Positions 40,085 to 50,522 of a stretch of DNA of 62,747 nucleotides are shown piece by piece; the first letter of the stretch is position 1, and each line of letters opens with the position of its first letter. The position numbers were made by a program, and so were the translations under genes. The DNA comes from Spraguea lophii (Eukaryota > Microsporidia > Spragueidae). The DNA lies in NCBI GenBank assembly GCA_001887945.1, contig LDOQ01000021.1, forward strand, positions 1 through 62,747, read 5' to 3'. Under the pieces are notes generated by a model, which made no database searches, was not told the origin of the DNA, and was given only the letters and a program-made list of their open reading frames with translations.

Positions 40085-40571
40085 TAAATAATATTGATAT
40101 GGAAGTTGTAATAACTTATTTATAGGATTGTTTTTAAATATTATTATTATTTATATCTTATTATAATCTAAGATCTTTGGTTCTTAGATTAGATTTAAAT
40201 TTGTATAAGTTTATTTTGTTATAAATATACATTAATCTTGTATTATGTTCTGGTTGTTGGAATTTTGTGTATGATGGATATAGTTATTATCCTTGGCTTT
40301 TTAGAAAATACCCAATCTTGTTCTTGGTATAATATCAATCAAACATAAATAAATACAAAGATTAATGTATATCTGATAAACACTATTTTTATCTAACACC
40401 TGTGTTGTATCCAAAGTATAACTAATGTTACGTTCGTGAACCCTCACCTGCTCAATAACGTTTTTATTCTTCTCTTTTTATCTTTACTTTAAAAAATATC
40501 CAAGTATACAATTCGAACCTCCTACCCCATAATTTGATATTACTCCACGACTACCCAGATAAATAGGATAA
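40085..40571 (-). mobile_element. old SINE copy upstream of beta-tubulin
   Basis: Full-length but strongly decayed. In family order: ACTTATTTATA, AAGATCTTTGGTTCTTAGA, ATACATTAATCTTGTATTATGTTC, TTGGAATTTTGTGTATGATG, CCCTCACCTGCTCAATAACG, and a remnant head with AATTCGAACCTCC (box B region) and CCACGACTACCCAGA (box A region). The head ends about 70 bp before the beta-tubulin ATG. Confidence 0.75.
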
Positions 40572-40640
40572 TTTTATTTTTTATTTATTTTTTACTTTGA
40601 AATATTTTTGTTTATTTTTTATTTTTTTTATGCCCTAAAT

Positions 40641-41969
40641 ATGCGTGAGATTATTCATCTTCAAACTGGACAATGTGGTAATCAAATAGGTACCAAATTC
40701 TGGGAGGTTATTAGTGAAGAGCATGGAATAAGTAATACTGGAGAATATATAGGAACTAACAGTAATCAGTTGGATAGGATAAATGTGTATTATAATGAAT
40801 CTAGTACTAAAAAATACGTTCCAAGAGCAGTATTAATAGATTTGGAACCTGGAACGATGGATTCTTTGAAGCAGGGACCATTGGGAGAATTATTTAGACC
40901 GGATAATTATATCTTTGGAAGATCTGGTGCAGGAAATAATTGGGCTAAGGGTCATTATACTGAGGGTGCTGAACTTATTGATTCTGTAATGGAGGTAGTA
41001 AGAAAAGAGGCAGAAAATTCAGAATCTTTGCAAGGATTTCAAATAACACATTCTTTAGGTGGAGGTACTGGTGCAGGTATGGGTACTTTACTCGTATCTA
41101 AGATCAGAGAAGAATTCCCTGATAGAATGATGTGTACTTTTTCTGTTGTTCCTTCTCCTAAGGTAAGTGATACCGTAGTTGAACCATACAATGCAACTCT
41201 TTCTATACATCAGTTGGTAGAAAATGCAGATGAAACATTCTGTATCGATAATGAAGCATTATACGATATTTGTTTTAGATCTTTAAAACTTACAAATCCA
41301 GGATATGGTGATCTTAATCACTTAGTATCTTTGGTTATGAGTGGAGTAACAACATGTTTAAGATTCCCAGGTCAATTAAATTCAGATTTAAGAAAACTTG
41401 CAGTAAATATGATACCATTCCCACGTCTTCATTTCTTCATGGTAGGATTTGCACCCTTGATTGCAGCAGGAACAGCACAATACAGAAATTACTCCGTATC
41501 AGAATTAATTTCCCAAATGTTTGATTCCAAAAATATGATGGCAGCCAGTGATCCAAAGCATGGTAGATATTTAACAGTAGCATCATTTTTCCGAGGAGAC
41601 GTATCCATGAAAGAAGTAGATGAGCAGATGCTTAACATTCAATTGAAGAATCCTGGTTATTTTGTAGAATGGATACCTAATAACGTAAAAACAGCAGTGT
41701 GTGATATTCCACCCACTGGATTAAAAATGTCATCTACGTTTATAGGTAATTCTACAGCAATACAAGAATTGTTTAAGAGAGTATCCGACCAATTTACAGT
41801 GATGTTTAGAAAGAAAGCTTTCTTACATTGGTATACAGGAGAGGGAATGGATGAGATGGAATTTACAGAAGCAGAATCAAATATGAATGATTTATTAACA
41901 GAATATCAACAATATCAGAATGCTACACCAGAGGATGATGAATATAATGAATATGGAATGGAAGAATAA
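40641..41969 (+). CDS. TUB2: beta-tubulin
   Basis: 442 residues. It begins [15 protein letters not shown], with the MREI autoregulatory N-terminus, and has the [13 protein letters not shown]-binding loop at 141-149. Partner of alpha-tubulin in spindle microtubules. Positions linked to benzimidazole action are Phe167, Glu198 and Phe200, the combination associated with sensitivity in fungi. It ends in an acidic tail ([12 protein letters not shown]). The start at 40641 is preceded by GCCCTAAAT; the longer frame from 40608 is not expected for tubulin. Codon use is more GC-rich than in its neighbours, consistent with high expression. Confidence 0.98.
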   Translation: MREIIHLQTGQCGNQIGTKFWEVISEEHGISNTGEYIGTNSNQLDRINVYYNESSTKKYVPRAVLIDLEPGTMDSLKQGPLGELFRPDNYIFGRSGAGNNWAKGHYTEGAELIDSVMEVVRKEAENSESLQGFQITHSLGGGTGAGMGTLLVSKIREEFPDRMMCTFSVVPSPKVSDTVVEPYNATLSIHQLVENADETFCIDNEALYDICFRSLKLTNPGYGDLNHLVSLVMSGVTTCLRFPGQLNSDLRKLAVNMIPFPRLHFFMVGFAPLIAAGTAQYRNYSVSELISQMFDSKNMMAASDPKHGRYLTVASFFRGDVSMKEVDEQMLNIQLKNPGYFVEWIPNNVKTAVCDIPPTGLKMSSTFIGNSTAIQELFKRVSDQFTVMFRKKAFLHWYTGEGMDEMEFTEAESNMNDLLTEYQQYQNATPEDDEYNEYGMEE

Positions 41970-42089
41970 TTAAATGTTTTAATTTGATTGAGTAATATAT
42001 TTTTATTATATTTTATTTTATAATGATAAATATTTTTTATGAATGATATTTTATAATGATAAATATTTTTTATTAAGTTTTACGACAAT

Positions 42090-42220
42090 AAAAGAGTATT
42101 CTTTTAAAAAAATAATTATATTAAAATGAATAATACTCTTTTTATAAACAATAGAATAAAAGATTATTGTTTATATTTATATATGAAATAATATTTTAAT
42201 TATTTATTATATTATTTCAT
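42090..42220. terminator. three consecutive hairpins between convergent genes
   Basis: Perfect inverted repeats follow one another. AAAAGAGTATT/AATACTCTTTT is at 42090-42100 and 42132-42142 (11 bp). TATAAACAAT/ATTGTTTATA is at 42143-42152 and 42166-42175 (10 bp). ATGAAATAATAT/ATATTATTTCAT is at 42183-42194 and 42209-42220 (12 bp). They fill the 295-bp gap between the 3' ends of beta-tubulin and the P5 ATPase. Role as bidirectional 3'-end signals is inferred from position. Confidence 0.5.
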
Positions 42221-42264
42221 AACATTTAATTCTATTATATTTTATTATATTTATTTCAATTATG

Positions 42265-45200
42265 CTATCTATGACTATTTAATCCCATTTCTCTATTTAC
42301 TATAATGCTATACATAGTCATTCTCCTCATATCCTCATCTATTAAACTATCATCTTCTCTTCTTCTTTTTATTTCTTTTTCTTCTTTATTACTCATCCAC
42401 TTTTCTATATAATTTTTAATGAATAAATCTCCTAGAAATAATACAATACCATTACATATTATTATTATTCCTAAATATTTTATTTTATTCAATGGAATAA
42501 TCTCAAATTCATATAAATTAAGAATGTAATTGATAATCTTATTATCTAAATTTCTTATTCTTTGTAGGTTAAGTATAAATAATAGAGAAATAATAAGAGG
42601 TGATATTATTATATGTATTATAAAAGATTTAAACTTCCATTTGTTTTTTCTATGTGGTTTTCCTTCGATAAGAAAAATACTAAGTATTATACATTGTATA
42701 GAAGTTAGAAAAAATAATACAGTCGATATTGTTGCTTGGGTTTCAAAAGATCCTTCAAATTTAAGATTATTTTTTATAAGATTAGGGACAAATATAAGTG
42801 TCGCAATAAATACAAATAATGCATTGATGAATACCATAATAAATATCTGTGGCATATAAAATAATAGGCCTTTAACTTTTTTGTCTGAAATATTCTTTGA
42901 TGGTAAAATGCTTGTCATAATTAACGTTGATGGGAAAACAAGAGCAATATCATAATGTAGTGTTTGAATATCTGAAAGAAATGAAAAACAAACGGATAGG
43001 AGTGTTAGAGTGATGTATTGTGTAAGAGATGTAATAATTATAAATTTAAAATTTGAAAGACTATTAATCATCGCAGCTCTTCCATCACTGATTATCGATT
43101 TTACAGATGAAATATTGGGAATACTTGATACAAAGGGGGAAGTTACGGTAGCTTCATTTTCAGAAATTGTAATTCCTACATCAGATGCTCTTATAGCACC
43201 ACAATCATTTGCTCCATCACCACAAAACGTTGTGGTGTATTCTAAGTGTTTTTTAAGATCTTCTACTAAAAGGGCTTTTTGTGTAGGATTCATTCTTGAG
43301 AATATTACTCCTTTTCTTAGTACTTCTTTGATTTCTTTTTCTTCTCTAATATTTTCATAATGCTTACCGTCTACGCAATAAACAACATCTGAGCATTCTT
43401 CATCTTTATCCAGAGGATTGTATGCTATGTTATCATTTGCTGTTACTTCATAAATATTGTATCTGCTATTTTCATGGCTTAATTCAGCACTATCTTCATT
43501 TTTTATGAAAGGATGTACTTTGCCTTGATCGTTGGCTTTCTTTGTCAAATCGCCTATTATTCCACATTCTTTAGCGACTGCTATGGCTGTTAGCATATTA
43601 TCTCCTGTAGAAATTATAGTTCTTATACCTGCTTTTTTAAGTTCAGTAATAACATTGGTTGTATTTTCTTTAAGTTTATTCACAAAAACTAAAAATGCTA
43701 AGAATGTTAGTTCATTTTCATTGTGTTTTCTTATTTTTTCTTTATCCATTAAAAGATTATTTTTTGTATTATCTTCTGTAATTTTTTTGTATGCCATTGC
43801 TAAAACTCTATAACCATTTTTTGCATATTTTTCTACTGTATACTGATATTCATCTGGTATTTCTGATAAAAGACCTTTTATAGATTCTGCAGATCCTTTA
43901 CAAAAAAGATAAGTTTGCTTACCATCACTAACCTTAACACTCATTCTCATTATTTTTGAATTGAATTCATGAACTTCTAACATCTTTAATTCTATTTCTG
44001 TATTATCAAAATCACTGGTAATAATAACACTCTTCTTATCGGTCAATTCTGCATTAGCCATCTCTAACATTTTAATTTCCATACCATCACCCATCACATT
44101 ATCTTCTACTTTAATAAGTGTATGACATGTAGATAATCCATATTTAACAATATCATCTCTTACAGGACATTTCTTTGTTAGAACATCATCTATGCTATCT
44201 AAATATTTTAATTCTAATTCATTTTCAGTTAGAGTACCTGTTTTATCAAAGATTGCGATATCACATTTACCCGTAAGATTTATTCTTTCTGGTTCATTAC
44301 AAATAATTCCTTTATTTCTCAATCTTTTAAGAGTAACACTAAGACCTAATTTCATACTAACTGGTAATACAGGTGCTATCAATGATGCAAAGAGATCAAA
44401 AATATAAACGAATGACGTATTAATTGGAATTCCTTTGAGATAAAAATAAAGAAAAGTAAATATGGATAATATCACACCAAGAATTATCAAGGTACAGATA
44501 AGTTTAAAACAATCCATATAAAATTGATTATCTCCAGCTCCACTCACTAAAATATTTCTTATCATTTCTCCTCTTACAGTTTTAAATCCTGTTGAAACTA
44601 CTACACCAACAGCAGGAAATTTTTCACCTGGTGGTAAAATTAATTTCTCATTTTCTTTAAAATAACTATCTCCGTACAATCTTCCATAACTTTTACTCAT
44701 AATTACTTTAGTTCCACTAAAAACCATAGCACCACTTTTCTCTTTTCCCATAATTTTATATACTGGTGTACTTTCACCCGTCAAAAAACTTTCTTCTACA
44801 ACAGCCTCACCATCACATAGTTTTACATCACAATTAAATATCTTACCTTCTTCAACCAATACTAAATCTCCAGGATAAACATTTTCAGAATCTACTTTTA
44901 CCCATTCTATTCCAATTGTATTTTGTTTTGGACGTATCCTCCTTCTTAACACATAAATCATATCAGATTTCCCACCGAGATCTATTTTACTCTTCCTAGC
45001 CTCAATATCTCCATCTATTTCACCATAAAGAATTATTAGCGTAGTAATAAATATAGCACTTGCATAAAGTTTATAATTTATATTTATCCAAACGATTATG
45101 CAAGCAAGAGTATAAAATACAAAGACAGAAAATATATTATCTAAGAATATTTCAAGAATTGTCGGACATTGTACTTCTGTTGCATTCTTCCCGTACATTA

Positions 45201-45672
45201 TACTACTTTCATACGCACTAACTGTCAAGATACCATCATCTGTACATATTACATTTTCTTCTGAAAGCTCATTAAGAATAATATTTAAATTATGATTTTT
45301 ACCTTCTTCTGGATAATGAAAAAGATCATCAACAAAATCAAATATCAATCTTCTATAAAAAACCGATACCACCCTAACTGTAAAATTTTGTATATGCCTA
45401 TCCAAAAGATTAATATCATTTTTCATTTCCTCATTTACATGAATTTCTTCTATCTTTTTTACTTCTATATCTTTATATTGATTTTCTGCTATAACATACT
45501 GTGCATTTCTCAAACGTGTTGGTATTGTTCTTAAACGAATACGTATATGATGTTTATTTTTGAGTATAAACGGTATTATACCAAATGAGAGTGTGCATAT
45601 TATATAATACATTATTTCTCTACCAATACATTTTTTTCTTCCTTCAAGTGATATTGTCTCTTCTATTTTCAT
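42265..45672 (-). CDS. P5B-type (ATP13A2/Ypk9-like) P-type ATPase
   Basis: 1,135 residues. P-type ATPase hallmarks: FLTGES actuator loop, phosphorylation site IFDKTGTLTEN near residue 475, nucleotide-domain KGSAES, and hinge FCGDGANDCGAIRASDVGI. The M4 segment reads LIAPVLPVSMKLGL followed by GIICNEPERINLTGKCDIAIFD, closest to the P5B group (family PPALP...), with Ala-Pro-Val in place of the usual prolines. Family members export polyamines from acidic compartments or reside in vacuole/lysosome membranes. There is a short N-terminal hydrophobic segment and further spans at about 185-230, 390-440 and in the C-terminal third. The exact substrate is not predictable. Confidence 0.9.
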   Translation of the reverse strand: MKIEETISLEGRKKCIGREIMYYIICTLSFGIIPFILKNKHHIRIRLRTIPTRLRNAQYVIAENQYKDIEVKKIEEIHVNEEMKNDINLLDRHIQNFTVRVVSVFYRRLIFDFVDDLFHYPEEGKNHNLNIILNELSEENVICTDDGILTVSAYESSIMYGKNATEVQCPTILEIFLDNIFSVFVFYTLACIIVWININYKLYASAIFITTLIILYGEIDGDIEARKSKIDLGGKSDMIYVLRRRIRPKQNTIGIEWVKVDSENVYPGDLVLVEEGKIFNCDVKLCDGEAVVEESFLTGESTPVYKIMGKEKSGAMVFSGTKVIMSKSYGRLYGDSYFKENEKLILPPGEKFPAVGVVVSTGFKTVRGEMIRNILVSGAGDNQFYMDCFKLICTLIILGVILSIFTFLYFYLKGIPINTSFVYIFDLFASLIAPVLPVSMKLGLSVTLKRLRNKGIICNEPERINLTGKCDIAIFDKTGTLTENELELKYLDSIDDVLTKKCPVRDDIVKYGLSTCHTLIKVEDNVMGDGMEIKMLEMANAELTDKKSVIITSDFDNTEIELKMLEVHEFNSKIMRMSVKVSDGKQTYLFCKGSAESIKGLLSEIPDEYQYTVEKYAKNGYRVLAMAYKKITEDNTKNNLLMDKEKIRKHNENELTFLAFLVFVNKLKENTTNVITELKKAGIRTIISTGDNMLTAIAVAKECGIIGDLTKKANDQGKVHPFIKNEDSAELSHENSRYNIYEVTANDNIAYNPLDKDEECSDVVYCVDGKHYENIREEKEIKEVLRKGVIFSRMNPTQKALLVEDLKKHLEYTTTFCGDGANDCGAIRASDVGITISENEATVTSPFVSSIPNISSVKSIISDGRAAMINSLSNFKFIIITSLTQYITLTLLSVCFSFLSDIQTLHYDIALVFPSTLIMTSILPSKNISDKKVKGLLFYMPQIFIMVFINALFVFIATLIFVPNLIKNNLKFEGSFETQATISTVLFFLTSIQCIILSIFLIEGKPHRKNKWKFKSFIIHIIISPLIISLLFILNLQRIRNLDNKIINYILNLYEFEIIPLNKIKYLGIIIICNGIVLFLGDLFIKNYIEKWMSNKEEKEIKRRREDDSLIDEDMRRMTMYSIIVNREMGLNSHR

Positions 45673-47180
45673 TATGTGTTAGGATGGAAAAAAATAAATA
45701 GAAAAAAATGATCGATTTGGAAAATGCATTAAAGGGGTAAATTGTTTGGATGCGAAGAGATGGTGATAGCATAATTTTATTTTTTAAAAAACAAAGAATA
45801 TTTTCTTTAAAAGTAAATTATATCTTTAAATTATTTATTTGTTAAAAATTTGTTTTCATATCAAAATGAATTTAAATGATATAATTGAAATGAGTTAGTG
45901 TTATATTTGATATGTTCATTAAATATTATTATTTTATTATAGTATTGTTAAATAATAATATTATTATATTATAGTATTGTTAAATATAATATTATCATAT
46001 CGTTATATGTTTATTAAATAATAACACTCCTTTTAAAAAATGTTATATATTTTTATAAAAAAAGTATAATTATAATCATCTGAGTATAAAAATCAATAAC
46101 TGAAATATCAAAAAAGTATAATTATTATCACTTAATGATAATATTAAAAATTATATCTATAATAAATTTTATTATAAAAAATATTCTAATCATCGTAAGA
46201 ATAATAATAAAGTATCTAGAAATAAATTTAAATGTAGAACTAAACTTATTTCTAGATACTTTATTATGAATTAAATTATGCATTATATAATTGGTATGTG
46301 TTCTATCTTTAGATACCAATGTTTGAATATTTTATTGTATATGGATAAATCTTATAGAAGTTAAAATAATTTACTATTTATAACAATCTGTATGTATTAT
46401 TGATTTAAAAAGAATCTAAATTGATATAATATTATATGCCTATTTGTAATAAATGATTTGTCGAAGTGTAAAATTATATCATTATTATTTGTGTTAATGT
46501 TTTTGATACGTATATTTATATCATTATAAAAAATTTATAATTGTAGAGTTGTGATGTTTTATTGTTATCATGATATATGAAAGTCTTTATAAATTTAAAA
46601 ATTAGCAATTACAACATACATAAATATATTGATGTATTCTAATAATGAAGTGAAGATATATTAATTTCTGATAATTAATAATATATATGTATATTGAAGA
46701 AAATTGTATTTTTTCTATAAAGGAAATATAGTATTTTTATTAGATAAATATCTCTTTTTATCATTCAATATATTTATATACATTATAATTGATAGTTTTT
46801 AAATTTATAGAAGTTTTTATATACCATTTTCGTGTGATATAACCAGGAGTTTACTAGTTTTATTTAATAATGAACGCAATATATTTTTATACTTTGAAAA
46901 TAATCTTTTCACACACATAATACTATGGTCTTATGACTATTGCAATTTATACTTAGAATTATTATAATATAAAATTACGTATGTTTTTTATTAAGTAAGG
47001 TCATGAATATAATTAGGAATTCAAATATCGGTGACGTATACGTTTACTATTTCTAAATGTTCATTCATTCTCAGAAACATATTGAATAAGATATACGTTT
47101 TCTATGTAAATATTTTTATTGAAATCTCTTGAAATTAACCAATTTATTCTGAATAATTACAATTATTTATTTTAATTCTT
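45673..47180. other. 1.5-kb AT-rich region without a gene
   Basis: Very AT-rich. It contains near-duplicate TTATTATAGTATTGTTAAATA blocks at about 45935-45990 and the inverted repeat at 46204-46267. The 63-codon minus frame at 46128-46319 overlaps that inverted repeat and is not coding-like. No gene supported. Confidence 0.5.
46204..46267. repeat. perfect 22-bp inverted repeat
   Basis: Arms 46204-46225 and 46246-46267 are exact complements, containing GTATCTAGAAATAA and TTATTTCTAGATAC, around a 20-nt spacer. Perfect arms in a rapidly decaying spacer suggest a recent MITE-like or hairpin origin. No second copy seen in the window. Confidence 0.8.
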
Positions 47181-47189
47181 TTGATATGG

Positions 47190-48690
47190 TTTTGGTTTCT
47201 TAATAACACTCACTTTTTTATTTTTTATATAAAATATTTTATCAAATATTTTCAAATACTTTTTATTATGTGTTACCATCAGAACAATTCTATCTTTCAT
47301 TCTTTCTGCTTTAAAAGATATTTTATCAGTGGTTTAGTTGTATTTCTATCCAGATTGATGTAGGTTCATCCAATATATAAATATCCGATTTTTTTATTAA
47401 ACTTTTGAGTAATAATATTTTTTTTGTATCTCTACTAACTTTATTATCCATTTCACCTACTATAATATCATAGCCTTTTTTAATCTCAAAATATAATTGT
47501 GAATGTTAAGTGCTTTTGAAATCTCTATATTTTTTTTATTCTTTATTTCTTTAATATATTTTATGATTTCTTTTTTTTCAAATTATTTTCCTCGATTTCA
47601 TAAAAATCTATTTTACCATTTGTATTCTTTTTACCGTGCTATTTCATAATATTTTTTACCATTTATATTCCCTTTATTAAAATTTTCATAATATTTTTTA
47701 TCATAATTATAGCTTTTACTCGCTATACCATATTTTCTATTATACATTATATTGTTATTAAATAATATTAAATCTTGTGATGTATATGAAAACATATGTA
47801 AATATCTTTTATATCCTATATCTTTTATGTTTATACTATCTAAATATATATTTCCTTCACATTCATAAAATTTTGATAATGTTTTTATTAAACTGCTTTT
47901 TCCATAACTATTATTTCCTATAATAGCTACGTTAACTCCTTTTTCTATTTTTAAAATAATATTTTCAAGAATCACATGATCGTAAAACATTACAGCAACA
48001 TTATCAAATAAAATATTGCTATTAAATGTTGGTGAAAGATCATATTTGTTATCAGAAATGATATTTATATTTTTTGTATTCATTTTATATTTTAATATTT
48101 CATCTAAAGTAACTAATCTGGATTTTAATAAAATTATTATTTGTGGTAATCCATTTAAACTTATTTCTATTCTATCATACAACATTATAATAAAAGATAT
48201 TTTTATAATTCTATGATAATTAACATTATTATAGATACCATAGTATAATGATAATATTAAATACAATTTAGATATAATATTCTGTATAAAATATAATATA
48301 ATATGGAAATTAAGCAATATAACTCTCTTTTTGAATAATTTTTTAAAATATTCATTATATTACTTGATTTAGAATTTTCTATGTCATATATTTTATATAT
48401 GATTTTTGAAATATTGGAATAAAATATTAAGAATGATAGAATATTGAATAAATTATTAAATGTTCTATTATTCAATCCTATCAAATATATTAAATTTATA
48501 ATTCTTTTTAATACCTTTTCAAATATCTTCTGAAATATATGCTCTAAAGTTACTATGGTAGATTTAGAATATAAATTAAGTTTTACAAACTTCTGTCCAA
48601 TATCTGATTTCTTGAAATTATCATATTTAAGTGAAGTTAAAAATTTTAAAATATCTTTTTCTGACGCCTGTCGTGCATCACATATAATAT
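47190..48690 (-). pseudogene. ABC half-transporter pseudogene (ATM1-like)
   Basis: The minus strand carries, in order but with a frameshift near 48290 and later stops, a DARQASEKDILKFLTSLKY block, hydrophobic membrane spans, then an ATP-binding domain. The Walker A region reads IIGNNSYGKSSL, lacking the second conserved Gly. Next come YTSQDLILFNNNIMYN (Q-loop region), then IIVGEMDNKVSRDTKK where LSGGQ is expected, and Walker B IYILDEPTS, after which two stops follow. Closest to mitochondrial/mitosomal Atm1-type half-transporters, which export a sulfur compound for Fe-S assembly. Loss of the signature motif and the frame breaks mean it is inactive. Confidence 0.83.
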
Positions 48691-49201
48691 AATATTAGTA
48701 ATAAAATTTTATATTACGTAATATTGAAGAGAAAATCTTTTGAAGAAAAATAATATAAGAATATATTTTATACTCTCTGTAACATCTGTAATTTTTGGTA
48801 AATTTATAAATTTAATAAGGCAATATTGTTAAGGTATACTTCAAAAAATAGAAGAAACATAAATATTATGTAGAGTAAGATGGTGAGGTATGAAGATAAC
48901 ATATATTTTATAATCACGAAAAGAATAACAATATCTCTCATTTAGGATAATAGAAAAAAAATTACATTTCTTTGTAAATTATAATTAAATTTTTTTTATT
49001 CTTAAAATGATTATCATATTTAAAAATATTTGAAAAAATTATAAAAATTTTAATATTCGTAAAAATCATGATTAAAAATATTTTTTATTAATTATTTCAA
49101 TCCTCAATAAAAAATCTGAAATTTTAAAATTAATATAAAATAAAAATTTATCATTACATTTAAAATACAATTGATATTACAATAAACTTTTGAAATAATT
49201 T
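48691..49201. other. AT-rich spacer, no gene seen
   Basis: About 500 bp between the ABC pseudogene and the 3' end of the 14-3-3 gene. No ORF, repeat or RNA gene is supportable. Confidence 0.5.
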
Positions 49202-49969
49202 TTATTGATATTCATTTTCTCTTTCCATTGCTTCTTCTTCCTCTTCTTCTTTATTAGACCATAATGTAATATTATCTCTTAATAATTGCATAATAAGTGT
49301 TGAATCCTTATAATTTTCTTCGGACAATCTATCTAAATCTGTTATAGCTTCATCAAATGCTGCTTTAGCTAAAGCACATGCTCTTTCAAATTGTTTTAAT
49401 ATTTCATAGTAAAATACTGAATAATTGAGTGCCAATCCCAATTTCACAGGGCTTGTAGGTGGTAGTGTTACGGCTATTTCCATAGCATCTTCATATGCCT
49501 TTCCAGATGCATTTATACTGATGGTTAATTCTTCTCCAGTTTCAACTTCTGCTTTATATCTATGGTAATCACCTTTCATTTTCAAAAAATAAACAGTAAG
49601 TTCTTTATCATTTATCACTTTATTAGAATTCAAAATATAATTTTCTAATAAATCTAATACATCATCACAAATATTTTTCAATTCTGTTTCTATATCAGAA
49701 ATATAAGTTATTAGCTTGTTACTTCTCTCATCAGATGAATTCTCTGGTTTCTGTCTTTCAGCGCTCAATATTCTCCAACTAGCTCTCCTAGCACCAGCCA
49801 TATTTTTATATGCTACAGAAAATAGATTTCTAGTCTCTGGACCTATAGCCAAATCACCTTCTTGTGTTAATTTTATAGCCTCTTTCATACTCTTAGCCAT
49901 TTCATCATACCTTTCTGCCCTCTCAGCCATCTTTGCACAGAAAATGTAATAATCAAATGTTTTTGTCAT
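49202..49969 (-). CDS. 14-3-3 protein
   Basis: 255 residues; the nine-helix 14-3-3 family. Signatures: AKMAERAERYDEMAKSMKEAI, RNLFSVAYKNMAGARRASWRIL (family RNLLSVAYKNVVG), YYKMKGDYHRY-type FLKMKGDYHRYKAE, LGLALNYSVFYYEIL, and SEENYKDSTLIMQLLRDNITLW. Dimeric adaptor that binds phospho-Ser/Thr partners in the cytosol. The C-terminus is short and acidic. Start context on the minus strand: TAGGGGTTAAGATG, the GGG form of the start motif. Confidence 0.97.
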   Translation of the reverse strand: MTKTFDYYIFCAKMAERAERYDEMAKSMKEAIKLTQEGDLAIGPETRNLFSVAYKNMAGARRASWRILSAERQKPENSSDERSNKLITYISDIETELKNICDDVLDLLENYILNSNKVINDKELTVYFLKMKGDYHRYKAEVETGEELTISINASGKAYEDAMEIAVTLPPTSPVKLGLALNYSVFYYEILKQFERACALAKAAFDEAITDLDRLSEENYKDSTLIMQLLRDNITLWSNKEEEEEEAMERENEYQ

Positions 49970-50522
49970 CTTAACCCCTAAAAGTATTTTTTATCAAATA
50001 TTTTTAGAAAAAAGGAAATAATAAATAAAGAGGATCGAGAATTATTATCATTCATAGATTATAAAACAATTTATATCATTTATAATCTACGAATTATTTT
50101 CTTATTTTCTTTAAAATAGCTTATTACATTATAATGATATTATTATTTTTCTCAGTTACTTTTTTTATCTTCTTATAAAATAAAGCCAATATATTTTTTA
50201 TAAAAATATTTTTTTATCAAACCCCTATCACTGAGTGATCACTTAAAGTTTTGAGTTATTCACCTTAATGGATTATCTAACAAGGTTTCATGCCTCAAAC
50301 ACATTTTAACTTTAAATAAATTATTATTTTTTCATATTATTGTATTGTAACTGTTATTATCTATTGTTACTTTCATCTTTAATCATTTACATTTTATTAT
50401 TATTTTCGTTATCATTTATATCATTAATCCAATCTATGATATTGTTTCATACATATTCTGATATGAAATATTGTTTTACTATTGTTATAATTCTATAATG
50501 TATAGCAATCAATAAGAACATT
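49970..50522. other. AT-rich divergent promoter region
   Basis: Lies between the 14-3-3 gene and the CAP-domain gene, which diverge. Contains the palindrome AGTGATCACT near 50234 and a higher-GC patch around 50220-50310. No gene or repeat copy recognised. Confidence 0.45.

Noticed and set aside
46128..46319. 63-codon minus ORF
   Set aside because: It spans a perfect inverted repeat, has no start motif and no coding-like composition.
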